This document shows, in pieces, positions 33,370-45,509 of a stretch of 64,000 bases of DNA. Under the pieces are notes generated by a model. The model saw only the letters and a list, made by a program, of their open reading frames with translations. It was not told the DNA's origin and did not search any database. Within the stretch, counting starts at the first letter, position 1, and every line of letters begins with the position of its first letter. Position numbers and translations under genes: made by a program. Source of the DNA: Chiua virens (lineage: Eukaryota > Basidiomycota > Agaricomycetes > Boletales > Boletaceae); NCBI GenBank assembly GCA_019787685.1, contig JAHNUO010000001.1:1674001-1738000 (forward strand). The letters run 5' to 3'.

Positions 33370-34288
33370 TCAATGGTAAAGTCTCGTTTCTACTCCCGAA
33401 CGTGGTCCGTCCTTCAATGCCTCGATCACCGCCAGCTGCAAAAGAAAAAAAGTCTGGGTATCTGGTGTATCTGTACACGGTGATACTCACCGCTTGCACC
33501 GACTCGTCATCTTTCACTAACCAGGGTATTTGCACTAGAAACGCCTCGGAGCAAAGTTCAAATATGGAATCATCCACCATGTCCCCTTCATCCTCGACAT
33601 CCGTATTCATCCCCTTTTGCGCTCGGATGGGCGGCGGCAACCTCGGCGTCAGCGCAGCCAAACATGTAAACGCAAAGGAGCGTGATTGGTATTTGCAATC
33701 GCCGCCCATACGGGCCAATATCGTTGTTCGGCTGACAAAGCGGAGCACTTGCACGAACTCGGAGAGGGCGAGATAGGGTGACGGGGAGCCGCGCCCGAAT
33801 TTGAGCGTCCGTTCAACCTCGGGATGGGGTGTGAGTGCGCTTGAGGGACCGTCAGACACGATACAGATGTGATCATGGACGGCGGGATGGTCAAGAGTAC
33901 CGCCTTTCGATGGTGGTTGCGAAATGGGAGCTACGGAATGATGCGTGCCGTCGATGGAGAGGACGCGTTCGATGAGGAGGACATCCTCTGAGGCGTTTCC
34001 TGAGGTTGGCGCCAGGATCACCCGGAGCAGTGTGTGGTGGTGGGTTTTGTTCCCCGGGGTATCGCAGCCGTCTTGGCCCGTGGTAAGGGCAGTACATACC
34101 TGGACTTTTTTGACGAATCCCGCAGGCTGGGCGGACAACTGATCGCACCAAGAGTCGATAGCCATATTGGTCGCAACAGCTGGTGTCGCCTTGTGACCAA
34201 GATGGGAGAACGTAGATTTAAAGGGTCCCATGACGAATGTCTGGCTAATAATGAAGTTTGGTGGTGTGGGAGGGGGCGGAATGCTCAA
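33370..34288 (-). CDS. Unrecognised 287-aa protein
   Basis: Exon 1 (34288-33491) is one long open frame. A 55-nt segment (33490-33436) with GTGAGT donor, poly-T tract and TTTGCAG acceptor can be removed in phase 0, joining DDESVQA to LAVIEALKDGPRSGVETRLYH and a stop. Reading through without splicing gives 378 codons, but the tail then looks random, so I prefer the spliced form. The protein starts MSIPPPPTPPNF, contains SIDGTHHSVAPISQPP, a DHICIVSDGPSSALTPHPEVERTLKFGRG stretch and an acidic DVEDEGDMVDD patch. No membrane segment or catalytic motif is obvious. Exon length and intron quality support a real gene of unknown role. Confidence 0.68.
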
Positions 34289-35018
34289 AAGTGAGAGTAC
34301 CGGGATCCTTTATACATCATCGAAAAAAGCCCCTCTCTGACTCCGTCAATACATTGGGAGTAAGTGAGACCTGGTGTTCAACAAGAGGCTCACCCGGAAC
34401 ATATCCGAGCTCCCTTCGTTAGCTATGAAACCCTTCTGAGAATTGCGGGTTTTGCGTCCCGCTCGACTAATGTTCAACCCAGAGTCCCAGACCAATACAA
34501 GTCCCGTTGTTGCTCCAAAATTTTGATCTCACAGAAAGGCACCTTCAAGTCGGCTACTAACCTACTTGGAATCGGATTCCCGGGTGAGTAGTCATTGAAA
34601 TTGCAGGACTACCACGGCAGTTCGATCAGTGGGATGTTTCCGCGGTGCGGTCAGTGCCAGCAGGATCGTAGATTTAAATGCCAACCGCGCAGCTTGCCTC
34701 TTTTAGACGACTGGTCACTGACGATGTGTTTCCTCAGCTGTTCATAAGTACTGGAAACGAACACCAGACTCTGAATGACCAGTAGAGCTCCGATGGAGAC
34801 AGGCAAGCTCGCAAGCGACAGCAGGATAGAAGTGGAAGAGCGAACTAGTGTAAACAATCTAAACGAACGATACTGAGACACTACTATAATCTACTGGATC
34901 CTAAGGTATTTTTGGTAAGCTTCCTTGAGCTGGCTTCAGGGGTTTTATGTCGAGCGAATAGGCAGCGAATCGAATACACACGGGTTTCCAAAAGCCACAT
35001 TGTAGCCATACACATTCA
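34289..35018. other. Intergenic, no supported gene
   Basis: It lies between the 5' end of the unknown 287-aa gene and the 3' end of POLD2. A minus frame of 76 codons (34651-34881) contains a hydrophobic stretch (ILLSLASLPVSIGALLVIQSLVFV) and might be a small membrane protein, but it lacks other support. Confidence 0.35.
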
Positions 35019-36758
35019 TCAACCCTCTTGCATGGCTCCATTCTCTTCCGGTGGTCCCACCTTTTCCACGGTCGCCTTCAAGCCCTGGATCCCAAAATTC
35101 ACGCAACGCACGTCCAGCGAACGCATGTTGACCAAAACCAGTATCCCCGTCTCAGCAAAACCTGGCAACAAGACAACTCGGCACTGCCGGGACGACTTCC
35201 TCTTGCCTTCTTGCTCCGGGCCGACCAACGACGTGGCGAATTCCGACATACCTCCGATGATGTATATGTCTGGCGTCTCATTGAGGACAAATGGGTCCCG
35301 CTCTCGGTAAGGGTGACACCATAATGTGTCTGGCGCAGTTGGAGCAATATGTCGCCACCTGAGAGTTAATTCCGCAATAGAGGCGAGCGTGGAAGGAGGT
35401 GTGGGGAGATATTTGAACATGTCAAGGACGGGCTGACCAGACGTCACCAACACGCTTCTGGTCATCGACGGTCCATCGACATTTGGAGCCTCTCCCTTGG
35501 ATAACGATTCTTCAGAATCCATACCACATTGCAGCTGGATCCAAACCGGATTTGTCTCGAGATGGAATGTTTCAAAATCAGAAGCCCCTCTGAACATTGC
35601 GCGCGGAAATGGTTGCTGGGGTAAAATTGAACCTGAAGGATCGTCTGGGCCAGGCAGGATGTGCACGGGAAGAGCGGCTGCAAGATCGCAAAGATGAGCA
35701 GAAAGTATTGCATTTGGGTGGGGTGAGAGGTCGGATGACGTCACTACGCTCGACTTTTTCTGTTTCCTGGGATATCAGTCACATGAGGAGCTTGATGGCA
35801 GCTACTTACGGATTTCCTTTCTTCCTCTTCGGTGCCATTCTCAATGTCGGCGACAGACACGAGCGAGTTTCCAGCTATAATCAGGCGGGTAATTTGTGAT
35901 GCGATTGCCTGATCGTCGTGCCCGCCCAGTTCTCCGGATAGATATTCGACCAGCATTTGGATCTGGGCATCTGCCTGGGACTCTATGCTAATAGACAGGC
36001 CCTGACACGACGGCTAGGTACTCGTCCGGTTGCGCAGTACTGCTGCCCATCAATACGTTGAGAACATGAAGGAGATTGAGCAGAAACAGACCTGCCTATC
36101 CACGGCCATAGCATTGTCAGTGTCGTGCGGTTCTGCAAATGGGGCAAGGTCGGCAAAGCATGTATCAATGACTTGGAAATCTCCGGCTGGGGTTTCCATG
36201 CCGAGGGCCGCAATAATGACACCAGTAACCAGAGGCATTGAAGTAAGTTTCGAGCCGACAAGTTTGATGCGGCCTGACTCATCCTCCAGCATGACGCTAT
36301 CCTGATCTGAATAGAATTTCTCTCTAAATTGGGGCGGAGGCAACGCATGCTTCGAACTTCTCAGTCAATGGAGGAGTGGTGTGAATTGTGCACTCACATC
36401 TCGACCTAAGTCTTCAAGGACATTTGGTTTGAGTGGCATGTCCATGTAGACGGTGCCCAGTATCCAGCAAAGCTGGGACTTGAGGACGTCGAGTACTCTC
36501 GGGACATATACGGGTTTCCCTGGAGCAAGACCGTGAGCGTGGATTTCGCCGTATGTGAGCGCGCCACCTGCCATCGAGGTTCTTCCATCTCGCGCTAGCG
36601 CGTTCGAGGACGGGTTTCTTCAACATTGCCAGTCTTGTGAAGTAAATGTTAGAGTATTGGTGCTTGTATGATCGGTTTTTTGCATCGATGAGGAAGCTGG
36701 GACATTTGGGAGTTGGCGGCAGTTGGACGCTCTGATTCCGAACGCGTTGAGAATCCAT
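35019..36758 (-). CDS. POLD2: DNA polymerase delta small subunit (POLD2/Cdc1)
   Basis: The B-subunit that holds the catalytic subunit of the replicative polymerase delta in the complex. Exons: 36758-36572, 36519-36398, 36349 to about 36302 and on, a middle part to 35810, and 35759-35019. Landmarks: NIYFTRLAMLKKPVLERA, VYVPRVLDVLKSQLCWILGTVYMDMPLKPNVLEDL, EDESGRIKLVGSKL, TGVIIAALGMETPAGDFQV, DEYLAVVSG, LIIAGNSL, the B-subunit core SAHLCDLAAALPVHILPGPDDPSG, QQPFPRAMF and the end FVLNETPDIYIIGG. Intron 1 appears to be GC..AG (36571-36520, 52 nt). Between DEYLAVVSG and LSISIESQADAQ the frame needs one base fewer at the CCC run 36000-36002. Since the gene is essential, a consensus error is likelier than a true break. 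Confidence 0.9.
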
Positions 36759-36864
36759 GTCAAGTTCATATTAGACGGTGTTCAAGTCTTTATAAATATC
36801 AATTACGTAAACACTATGATCATGGATAAAATGACCATCGCACATCACTCCACCTTATCAACCA
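36759..36864. promoter_or_regulatory. 106-bp bidirectional promoter, POLD2/GAD
   Basis: Start codons of two divergent genes lie 106 bp apart. A TATA-like box (TATAAATA) sits at 36791-36798, about 67-74 bp upstream of the GAD ATG and oriented towards it. The POLD2 side has no clear box. Confidence 0.6.
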
Positions 36865-38877
36865 ATGTCTCTCTCAAAGGTGCCTCTAGCCCATTTACTC
36901 GTCCTAGAACACTCATCCCGCCCCCATCTAGCACGTTAACCCTGATCGTCTCGTCCGCGAGTCAAAGGTTCACTATCTACTTCACCTCTCCTCCAGATCG
37001 CGCTCACCTTTCCATCAATCAGGACAAAAAGTCTTCTTCTCACCGTCACCTCACCTCAGCTGGTCTAAACACACTTCCACATCCATATGGCTCTCGTTAT
37101 GGAACAGAGTCTCTTCCAAAATTCCACTTGCCCTCCAAGGGTGTCACGCCTGACATCGCATACCAGCTCATTCATGACGAATTGTCCACTGACGGTCATC
37201 CAACCCTCAAGTATGACTCCAGATTCTTCGTCTCCTTCCCATACCTCACCTGTTTGACAGCCTCGCTTCCTTCGTCTCAACTTGGATGCCCGAGGCTGCC
37301 AATAAACTCATGATGGAGAACATGTCCAAGAACCTGATCGACCAAGATGAATATCCCGCCACCCGTGCGTATCATATCAGTAGTCAATACCATATCCAAT
37401 GTTGATTTGTCCTTGTCAGAGATCATCCATACCAGATGTGTCTCCATCCTCGCCGATCTTTGGCATGCACCTTCAACTAAACAAGCCATCGGCACTGCCA
37501 CTACTGGCTCTTCTGAAGCCATTCAACTTGGAGGTCTTGCCATGAAACGCATCTGGCAGGAACGTCGCAAAGCTGCCGGCAAGTCTATCCACGAACCTGG
37601 TCCTAACATCGTCATGGGCGCAAACGCCCAGGTCGCCCTCGAAAAGTTCGCCCGCTATTTCGAAGGTCGAGTGCAGACTGGTCCCGGTCAGTGTCGAGAG
37701 CAAGTACAGGCTGGATCCCAAAAAGACCATGGAATATGTGGACGAAAATACAATCGGTGTATACGTCATTCTCGGCAGCACCTACACTGGTCACTATGAA
37801 CCCGTCAAGGAAATGTCGGACCTCCTTGACGAGTACGAGAGCCGCACTGGCCACTCCGTCCCTATCCATGGTGCGATTCCTGTTGTGTCCTGGTCCATAT
37901 TGACACTGACGTTGGCTACAGTGGACGGATGCGTCCGGCGCGTTTGTTGCGCCGTTTGCTTCGCCGAAACTTCTATGGGATTTCAAAATCCTCGTGTCGT
38001 CTCTATCAACGCCTCTGGTCACAAGTTTGGTCTTTCGTATGTCGGTGTCGGCTGGGTCGTGTGGCGTTCGAAGGAATTCCTTCCAAGGACCTCATATTCG
38101 AGCTCCATTACCTTGGATCCGTCGAATATTCGTTCTCACTCAACTTCTCTCGACCCGCAGCACCCATCATTGCCCAATACTTCAATTTCCTGCACCTCGG
38201 TTTCGAAGGTTACCGTTCTGTTGCGCTCGACGACTTGAAAAATGCACGGGTTTTGAGTCGCGCTCTTGAACGTACAGGATGGTACACCGTACTAAGCGAT
38301 ATCCATCGGCCTAAATCAGACTCAGCCCTCGATGAAGAAAATACAGAGGTATGCCGCCAGTAGCCGCATTGTTCCTTCATTCATGTGAGCGCGTCGCAGA
38401 CCTATCAGGACGGCCTTCCGGTGGTGTCATTCCGCTTCTCAGACACCTTCCAGCAGCAGCATCCCGAGGTTGAGCAGAGATGGATCCAAACCTTGCTGCG
38501 AGTGAAAGGGTGGATTGTGCCCAACTATGAGCTTCCCCCGAACTTGGAAACCGTCCAGATTCTGCGAGTGGTCGTTAGGGAAACGTTCACCGAGGCGGTA
38601 AGCTGCTGTTCCTGTACTCCTTGGTAATGACACTTATTACCCATGGTAGCTGGTTGATCGCCTGGTTGCCGATATTGTGAGTGGACGTCGTACTAAAAAC
38701 GAGCGGTACTAACTGAAACCGTCTTAGGTCGAGGTGACCGAAGAGCTCATCAACCGTGATTCATCTGCCCACGCGCTCAACATCTTGGGTAAAGGGTACC
38801 AGCGCAACACAAATTATGGGCAATTGGACGCCGGCTCCGGATCTGAGCCTTCGGGCACATACGCCAAACCATGCTAG
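36865..38877 (+). CDS. GAD1: Glutamate decarboxylase (PLP-dependent)
   Basis: It converts L-glutamate to GABA and CO2, the entry to the GABA shunt. Exons: 36865-36879, 36933-36968, 37023-37210, 37261-37364, 37420-37870, 37922-38348, 38400-38597, 38650-38676, 38728-38877. Visible: MSLSK start, [85 protein letters not shown], the PLP lysine in [44 protein letters not shown] and [21 protein letters not shown]. Four single-base changes are needed to stay in frame: one extra base near 37671, one extra near 37930, one missing A near 37986 and one missing A near 38088. All other splice phases agree. Either the local sequence has errors or this copy is newly broken. The paired gain and loss around 37930-37986 favours errors. 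Confidence 0.9.
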
Positions 38878-39139
38878 ATGGTAGAATTCGGATATACGAG
38901 CAAGAATGCTGAAAGTTAGGCACTCGGATAAGTGGCTGAAGTGTATAGCAAGTTGTACGATATACGTCTGGCGGTTGTAGATCTAGAAGCAGTGATATGG
39001 ATCTTTAGTTTGAGAATCGATCGAGTACCCCTGGCACCGGCGTATCCCGGACTCCTCCCATTTGCCTCGAACTCCAACATTCATTCAATCTATCTTGAAT
39101 AAAGTTGCACTTCTACGACGGTTCAACGACTCGGGAAAA

Positions 39140-39554
39140 ATGGGTGGGCCTAACTTGGAGGTGTTCAAGTTTGGACTCTATCTTTTTGTGCCAGTTTTCG
39201 CCCTTTTGCACTTCGGCGACCCACAGTGGTACCACAACAATGTCCTTCCGGTACGTCCGCGGTACACCTGTGTCCCACAACTGACCAATAATTTCTTTCT
39301 CCTTTGCGGCAGTACAAGGAGCATTTATTTCCGCGTGTGGATGAAAATAACCGCGTAGGTGTGGCCAGGTTTACTCGACGTCATAACTCATGCTTGTCTA
39401 CCAGCGCCTCCTCACCGATCAGGAGGCCATACGCAACGAGCTGACACGCATAAAGGCGGAAAAATTGGCCAGAAGAATGCAGCGAGAGAAGGAATCTCAG
39501 GAGCAAGTTCCGCCTACACAACCATCGCAAGGGTGGTTCAAATCATGGTGGTGA
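39140..39554 (+). CDS. PET100: Cytochrome c oxidase assembly factor PET100
   Basis: A small inner-membrane chaperone needed to assemble complex IV. Three exons: 39140-39250, 39313-39354, 39405-39554, giving 100 aa, the usual size. The N-terminus MGGPNLEVFKFGLYLFVPVFALLHFGDPQWYHNNVLP is the family signature and holds the single membrane segment. It is followed by a charged tail (AIRNELTRIKAEKLARRMQREKE) and the end GWFKSWW. An upstream frame from 39062 would add about 26 residues, but the MGGPNLE start is conserved in the family and preferred. All phases agree and no frame problems are present, unlike its left neighbour. Confidence 0.95.
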
Positions 39555-39650
39555 AATTACCCTCTATACACCATTGACATCGAGCAGTATCTATGTAATG
39601 CTTTCCAACAAAGGTCGACCATACACGCCTCCCTTTCCTTTGTATTGCCA

Positions 39651-41030
39651 TTATTTTGGCACGCAGATTTCGGTCCCGTTGCATATGACTTTCCACTCTC
39701 TTTCCGCCTCTGCGGCTCGATCCAGGATTGGATCATATTCCGAAAGCTCGTCGAATGTAACCTTTACGCCACCGCAAACGATGAAAATTACATTCTTCTT
39801 CCGTTTTTCCTCGGCAGAGAGCTTTGACGTCGAGTCCAAGATTCGCCAGAACAAGTCGTAGCTATAGGCAGGTGACATGGTTGTTGCACAGGCAAGCTCG
39901 AGTAGAAATTTGTGTTCGTCTACGTCAGTTGGTGAGCGTAGACTCGAAACGATATGCCTGACGGATTGTTCACCTGCAAATGCTCGCGCTGTGGACATTG
40001 CGAATTCATCGGATATACACACGCATTTCACTTCGCCAGCATGGTCCAAAGCCATACGCACTACTCCAGGCGCAGGCGAAGTCGCTCCTAATGAAGCGGC
40101 GCGCGAGGTCAGCGTACGCATATAAGGAATGGCCACCTGGTATTCCTCGCTTATCTGTACGGTATAAGGTGCCTCGGGGGGAATGCTGCTGGGAAGGGAT
40201 GACGTTTTCGAACCGAATCCTTGTGTATTGAGCGAAATAGCATGGTAGAAGCAGTTGGACCCATGAGTCTCCAGCGACACGACTGGGACTGCAAAAACCC
40301 TCTAAGCTCTCGCATCATTGATGGGTGGTCAGTAACGAACCATTATCCCAGCCTGCTATTGACTGGGATCCGAGAAGTATGCCCCCGATGAGACCGCCGC
40401 CGCCAACGGCGCAGAATATAGCATCTGGTGGGTTATGTAGCTGGGATTTCATTTCTTCCACCATCGAGGAATGTCCTTTCCATAGGACCGGGTCGTCGTA
40501 CCCAGAAAGCACGACGCTAAGTGGGGATGGATTCAACACCATGACCAGTGGATGTAACAGCTCACATACGCATTCGGATCTTCCTTGGTCGCCTCGTACA
40601 TGGCCTTCAATGCCTCCGAATAGATCTGGCCGACCGAGACCACGTCTGCGCCTTGCTTCCGAAGCATGTCCTGTGTAGCCTGGGCTACGACGACGGGAAG
40701 ATAAACGGTGCATCTGACTTGGAGGTTGCGTGCAGCGACGGCGGCAGCGAGACCAGCATTTCCGGACGACGCGATGAATACGTGTAAGGCAGGACCAAAC
40801 TGTGCCTTGAGCTCTTGGACTCGGAGGGAAACACCTCTGTACTTGAACGACTGGGAAGGCTGCAGGTTCTGTATAGAAACCTCAACACGATCAAGGTGAG
40901 TGATGGCATTGGAGTTGCTCACCTCGAGCTTCAGATACGCTGAGCAACCCAGACGATCAGATATGTGACTCGAGTATATCAAGGGTGTTTGTATCCATGT
41001 GCCGGTCGAAGGGTTCATCTCAGCATTCAT
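39651..41030 (-). CDS. L-serine/threonine dehydratase-like PLP enzyme
   Basis: A fold-type II PLP enzyme expected to deaminate serine (and perhaps threonine) to the 2-oxo acid. Four exons: 41030-40923, 40868-40570, 40516-40341, 40288-39651, giving 406 aa with agreeing phases. Visible: TWIQTPLIYSSHISDRLGCSAYLKLE, the PLP lysine in PSQSFKYRG, SSGNAGLAAAVAARNL, the QIYSEALKAMYEAT helix, the Gly-rich phosphate loop AVGGGGLIGGILLG, and the C-terminal FIVCGGVKVTFDEL. A longer start at 41204 is open but has no family resemblance, so MNAEMNPSTGTW is used. The gene is tail to tail with PET100 (96 bp apart). The CHA1/SDS subgroup is likely, but an exact substrate cannot be proved. Confidence 0.92.
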
Positions 41031-41542
41031 GTTGCAGCTGGACACATCGTACTCATTCTCTGACTTGTGTGATGTGTTCCTCCGGAGCGCCGCTTCTGAG
41101 TCATGGCTCCCGCTCCCGAAAGACGGTCCGTTGGCGCGGCGGTCCGAATCCGTTTGGGACCAAATGGATCGCACTATGACGGTCGTACCACTGGATGCAG
41201 GCAAATACTAGTCGACCAAGGGGCGGAATACACTGTCGCGTTCTCCCCTACCATTGAAACGGTCAAGTACTGTTGATGATAGTCAGTAAGGCCGAGTCCG
41301 GAGGCATACCGTGCGTATAACTCCGCACTAACTCTTCCGTGATGGCCTGCATGGAGAATACCCAAGCATCCATATTTGAGGGGTGGAACGGCGCTTGCCA
41401 ATGACCCCGGTATCGAGGTGTATGAATGGGTACAAAGGTTACCATTGGATTTTGAAGTGGAAATGATAGTAATATGTACTGGCTGCGCATTAGGAAATCT
41501 GATCCGCTAAGTACCAAAGTTCACACTCGCAACCAATCCTCC

Positions 41543-44500
41543 ATGTTCGCAAACTTTCCTCAGAAACTCACTGCACCTTTGGGTCTTCTCTCGGACGAAG
41601 CAAAATTAGCGTTTCGCAGTCGACCTGAGGGAATCTCCAAGCTAACATCCACCAGGGTTTGTGTTACTGCCCATTAATATTCCATCAATGACGTGTCAAC
41701 CATTTCGTGTGCTTCATAGAACATTGCCGAGAATGATAGTTACTGGGACCAGGTACGTCATGTTTTCATTGCACTCGACGCGAGCCTCAGTCGACGTATA
41801 TGCAGTACCTCGTCCTATTCGACTCGCCTTCAGATGTGTTCTCGCTTGTTTCCCCGCACGACAGTACGTAGACAACATGACACTACACGCCCCACGTCTC
41901 GCAGCGCTCAATATCATGACTAGTTCGTCGCGCGATGCTGGAAGCACCCGAAAATGTTGCGACCTTGATACGCGTTCTCACATCCCGGTTATTCAACTTG
42001 GTTTCCGACCACACATTTCCCTCTACAACAGGGGTCTCCGTAGCCTCATATGCGACGTCCTTCATCAAATCCGTCACCGCTGAACGGAATACTACCAAGG
42101 AGGTGTTAAACGCGATCCGTGTTCTTCAACGGGTACTTCCCGTCATCTTCGAAGTCGAGGGCGAATCGAATACGTTCGAGCTGGAAGTATTATGGAAGAA
42201 AGTAGAGGTGGACAAGGACGATCAACCTCTCCCCGGCGAAGCACCCCAATTCGTGATCGAAGACGAGGACGAGGATGACGGAGGCGACGATGGCGAAGCC
42301 GCCAAGCCCACTACTGCAACCTTTCGGATCTAAACCAACGACCGAGAAAATGCTTTTGCCGTCTCTCGGGGAAAAACTGTTTAGTTGCATTAACGACCTT
42401 TTGTTTTGTTGCGGCTTTACCCTGCCTACCAAAATACAAGTCGATCATTACAAGATCAATTATGTTATTTGGTGCGCTCGTTGAGCTGCTGCAACCATTC
42501 CTACATGTAACGACTTGACTGTAGGGAGAAGGGCGTCGGTACCACCTCCGATCCGGGGCCGAGCATGCAATACGATTCAAACAAAACTGAAGTTTTACGC
42601 CTTCTCCTCGTGTTGTTATCGCGCCAAATGTACGTTTCTTCTGGGTCGCTATTTAGTAACCCTTCTTTCTACACCCTTCACGTGGTCCGGAAAACCCCCC
42701 GCCGGGACGTAGTTAACGCTGTTGTGCTCCTTGCTGAACACAGTCATAAACTCGTCAAAAACGACCAACGTCACCATCGCGAGTATGGCAGGCAAGGTTC
42801 CATATAATCACCTCGTATTCAAAGGGGAGGACCCGAGAACTGCGCTCGTGGGCATGTGTCTACAAGTTCTCTGTGTTCTGCTTGACTTCCAAAGTGGTCC
42901 TGCCCTCGATGCTTCATCGGGAACCGGGGAGACCGCAACTTCCGCACCAACGAGTAAAACGAATGCATTTCGGTATTTCTTGGCAAAGTTGGCAAGTTAC
43001 GATTTATGTATTTTGGAATGTAGATTAACGTTTGTCCAGCATCGTACGCAAGACTTTGCTTTCATACTGGATGGCATCATTAATGTCCTGGAACAACAAC
43101 TCGCTGTCGCAAACAATTTGCTTCCTGGTTCTAAAAAGTCCGTGCCGTATGTTCCGGAGACCAGTAAGTGATTTGCTTGGCCGTGAATGTGACCGAGTTC
43201 TTACTCCTATTAGTTATTTTGTTTTGGAAAATGATCGAGTTAAACAAGGTTAGACTCGTATTATCTTGATGCTTTTCTCTCGGAATCACACAATTGTCTC
43301 GCTACCGTTTTCCAGAAATTCGTGCATACCTCTTGGATTCCGATAAAGCGACGGACGTTTTGGCGTACCTTTTGTGCTATGGTTTGGATATCAAAGACAA
43401 GCCTCGTACGTCCTCAAGAAACTTATCCTTGAGCTGATGTTGACCTGCTGTTTAGAGCAACATGGTCACTGTCGTGCATTAACTTATATCATCCAGACCT
43501 TGTCGGCTGAACCTGCATTTGGCAATAAGCTTTCGAATCCTATTAAAGTGACAATACCCAAGTGGGCAACTCCCGGAACGGCTGCCGATTTTATGATCAC
43601 GGTCGGTCTTCATATTGAGGTTTCATTGCAATCGTTCAAGGCAGTTTAGGCAATCTATTCGATGATTGCTACAACGTCTGGAGCTCTCAATTCGTTATAT
43701 CCTGCTCTCATCATTGCTCTGTCGAATGCTGCACCGTACTTCAAGAACCTTTCGGTTGTTTCGTCGACACGGCTCGTTCAGATGTTTAAATCGTTTTCGA
43801 ACCCACGATTCCTCCTTTCCGATGAGAGTCACCCTCGGCTGCTTTTCTTCATGTGCGTATCTAGGGTTGATTTTGTTGTACTTCGTTTGCTGATGACTCC
43901 AGGCTGGAGGTGTTTAACTCGGTGATATTCCATCAACTGTCCGACAACCCTAACCTGTTGTATGGAATCCTCACTGCGCACAACACATTCCAAGAGCTTG
44001 GTACATTCACGCTAGCGGGAGCCCTGCGTGATATCAAGCGTGTGGAGCTGGCCAGAGAGGAGCAAGCTACTCAATCAGAACTCAACAGAAAAGAGGCTGC
44101 TCGCTCTGAAAACGATCTCGAGAGTGGCGACCCGGTTGCAGAAAAGATGCGATTATTACAACAGCAACAAGATCGGGAAGCAGAGTCGTCACATGATTCG
44201 AATACGCAGGTCGAGGAAGGCTCCGCTGTCGCAGAGCCAACTCTTCCGCAGAGCTCCGAGAGCGCTTCAGGGACCCCAACTTCTGAAAATGTCAAGGGGA
44301 AAATGAGGGAAAGGAGATCGCTCTCGGTGGATGCAAATAGTAGCGCTGAGAGACTTGCAAGTGCTGGGATTGGACGGAACGGTTTCGTTCCCACTCAGGA
44401 ATGGGTGAGTCCCGTTTTTAGTTGCATGTAAGCGTTTGGCACTCAGTGGGTACCACGTCAGGTAACTTCCTGGCAGCAAGGGTAAGTATTCCGTCTCAGT

Positions 44501-44972
44501 TGACCATGATTGCTCTAGCTGACCGTCACGTAGGCTTCCTCTCGACACCGTGATGCTAGTTATTTCAGAGCTTCTTCCCAAGGTCCAAAATCTGCAAGCA
44601 GGGCGTCACAAGGCAAGTACGACGGGCGCGATCACGGACTTCCTGCAGAGCGTGACGCTCGACCACGTCCTTCCACCGAGGCCCCAATTATATCCTCGGC
44701 GATTTATGGTATGTATTTGCGTCCATAAAGTCTCTGCAGTCGCTGACTGATTCACTAGTGGTCGGATGCGTCGATCGTCTGGCTGACTTCATTGATCTGG
44801 GGTGAGATCTACGTCCATGGAATGTCACCGCTAGGGATTTGGAACTCTACCAACGTTCGGCTGTTCTTTGTCAAACACACCCAGACGCAACAACGTCAGA
44901 TTACGGAAACGATGTCGAGTGTTGTCGGGGGACTGTTTTCGCCTTCGAGGCAAAGATCAGATCATGCATAGA
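41543..44972 (+). CDS. HID1: HID1-family protein (Golgi/secretory trafficking)
   Basis: HID1 proteins are peripheral Golgi proteins needed for dense-core vesicle traffic in animals. Fungal homologues are poorly studied. Exons: 41543-41656, 41720-41752, 41806-41863, 41924-42471, 42525-43163, 43214-43248, 43317-43405, 43456-43601, 43650-43852, 43903-44404, 44462-44481, 44534-44708, 44759-44972. Visible: NIAENDSYWDQ, YLVLFDSPSDVFSLVSPHD, TTKEVLNAIRVLQRVLPVIFE, acidic EDEDEDDGGDD, FSCINDLLFCCGFTLP, TEVLRLLLVLLSRQMY, ALTYIIQTLSAEPAFG, VSSTRLVQMFKSFSNPRFLL, NTFQELGTFTLAGALRDI, TLDHVLPPRPQLYPRRF and VVGGLFSPSRQR. Frame changes of one base occur near 42260-42310, at about 42711 (extra G) and at about 43317 (missing base). 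The last five exons are clean. About 900 aa. Confidence 0.85.
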
Positions 44973-45509
44973 CAGCGAGGGATGCGAACTTTTGGGATTA
45001 TTTATTCGATTCGTTTTTATTCACTTTAAAGTTACGGACGAGTGGCTACCATACGTTCTTCGAGTACATGTTATTTCTCCTGCGGAGCGACTTCCGTTCT
45101 AGAGCCAGTGCAATGCAGTGACGCTAATACGATCACTGTCGATCTGGATGGGGGGAGCCTGGACTCGGACTCTATGTAGCTTCTTTTCCCGCGCACATTC
45201 GACCTGACTAGGCCTGAAGGCCTGACTGACCGTGGAGACGGGGTAAATTCAACTTGTAACGTATCCATGGCTATTGACATGTAACGGCTCATCGTTTGAA
45301 ATCGTGTTCTGCCACGGAATGACTCCGTAAAGACAAGATACAATGCATTTCCACCCGAACGAGCTTTCTTCACCAATGGTCACGGTAGTTGAGAATGAGA
45401 AATAGCTACGCCACGGAAGCTTGTGAGATCAGTGTAAGTCCGGAGGGTGGCATTCACCTAGATCGCATGACTCACCACCCGCTGGGATGAAACAACGATC
45501 TAAAAAGTC
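44973..45509. other. Intergenic, no supported gene
   Basis: It follows the HID1 stop. Only short frames with no motif. The right half merges into the decayed transporter. Confidence 0.4.

Noticed and set aside
33152..33489. Unspliced C-terminus of the unknown 287-aa protein (reading through to 378 codons)
   Set aside because: A good 55-nt intron gives a better end with a stop, and the read-through part looks like translated intron and flank.
41031..41204. 58-residue N-terminal extension of the serine dehydratase
   Set aside because: Open, but unlike the family. The MNAEMNPSTGTW start gives the normal length.
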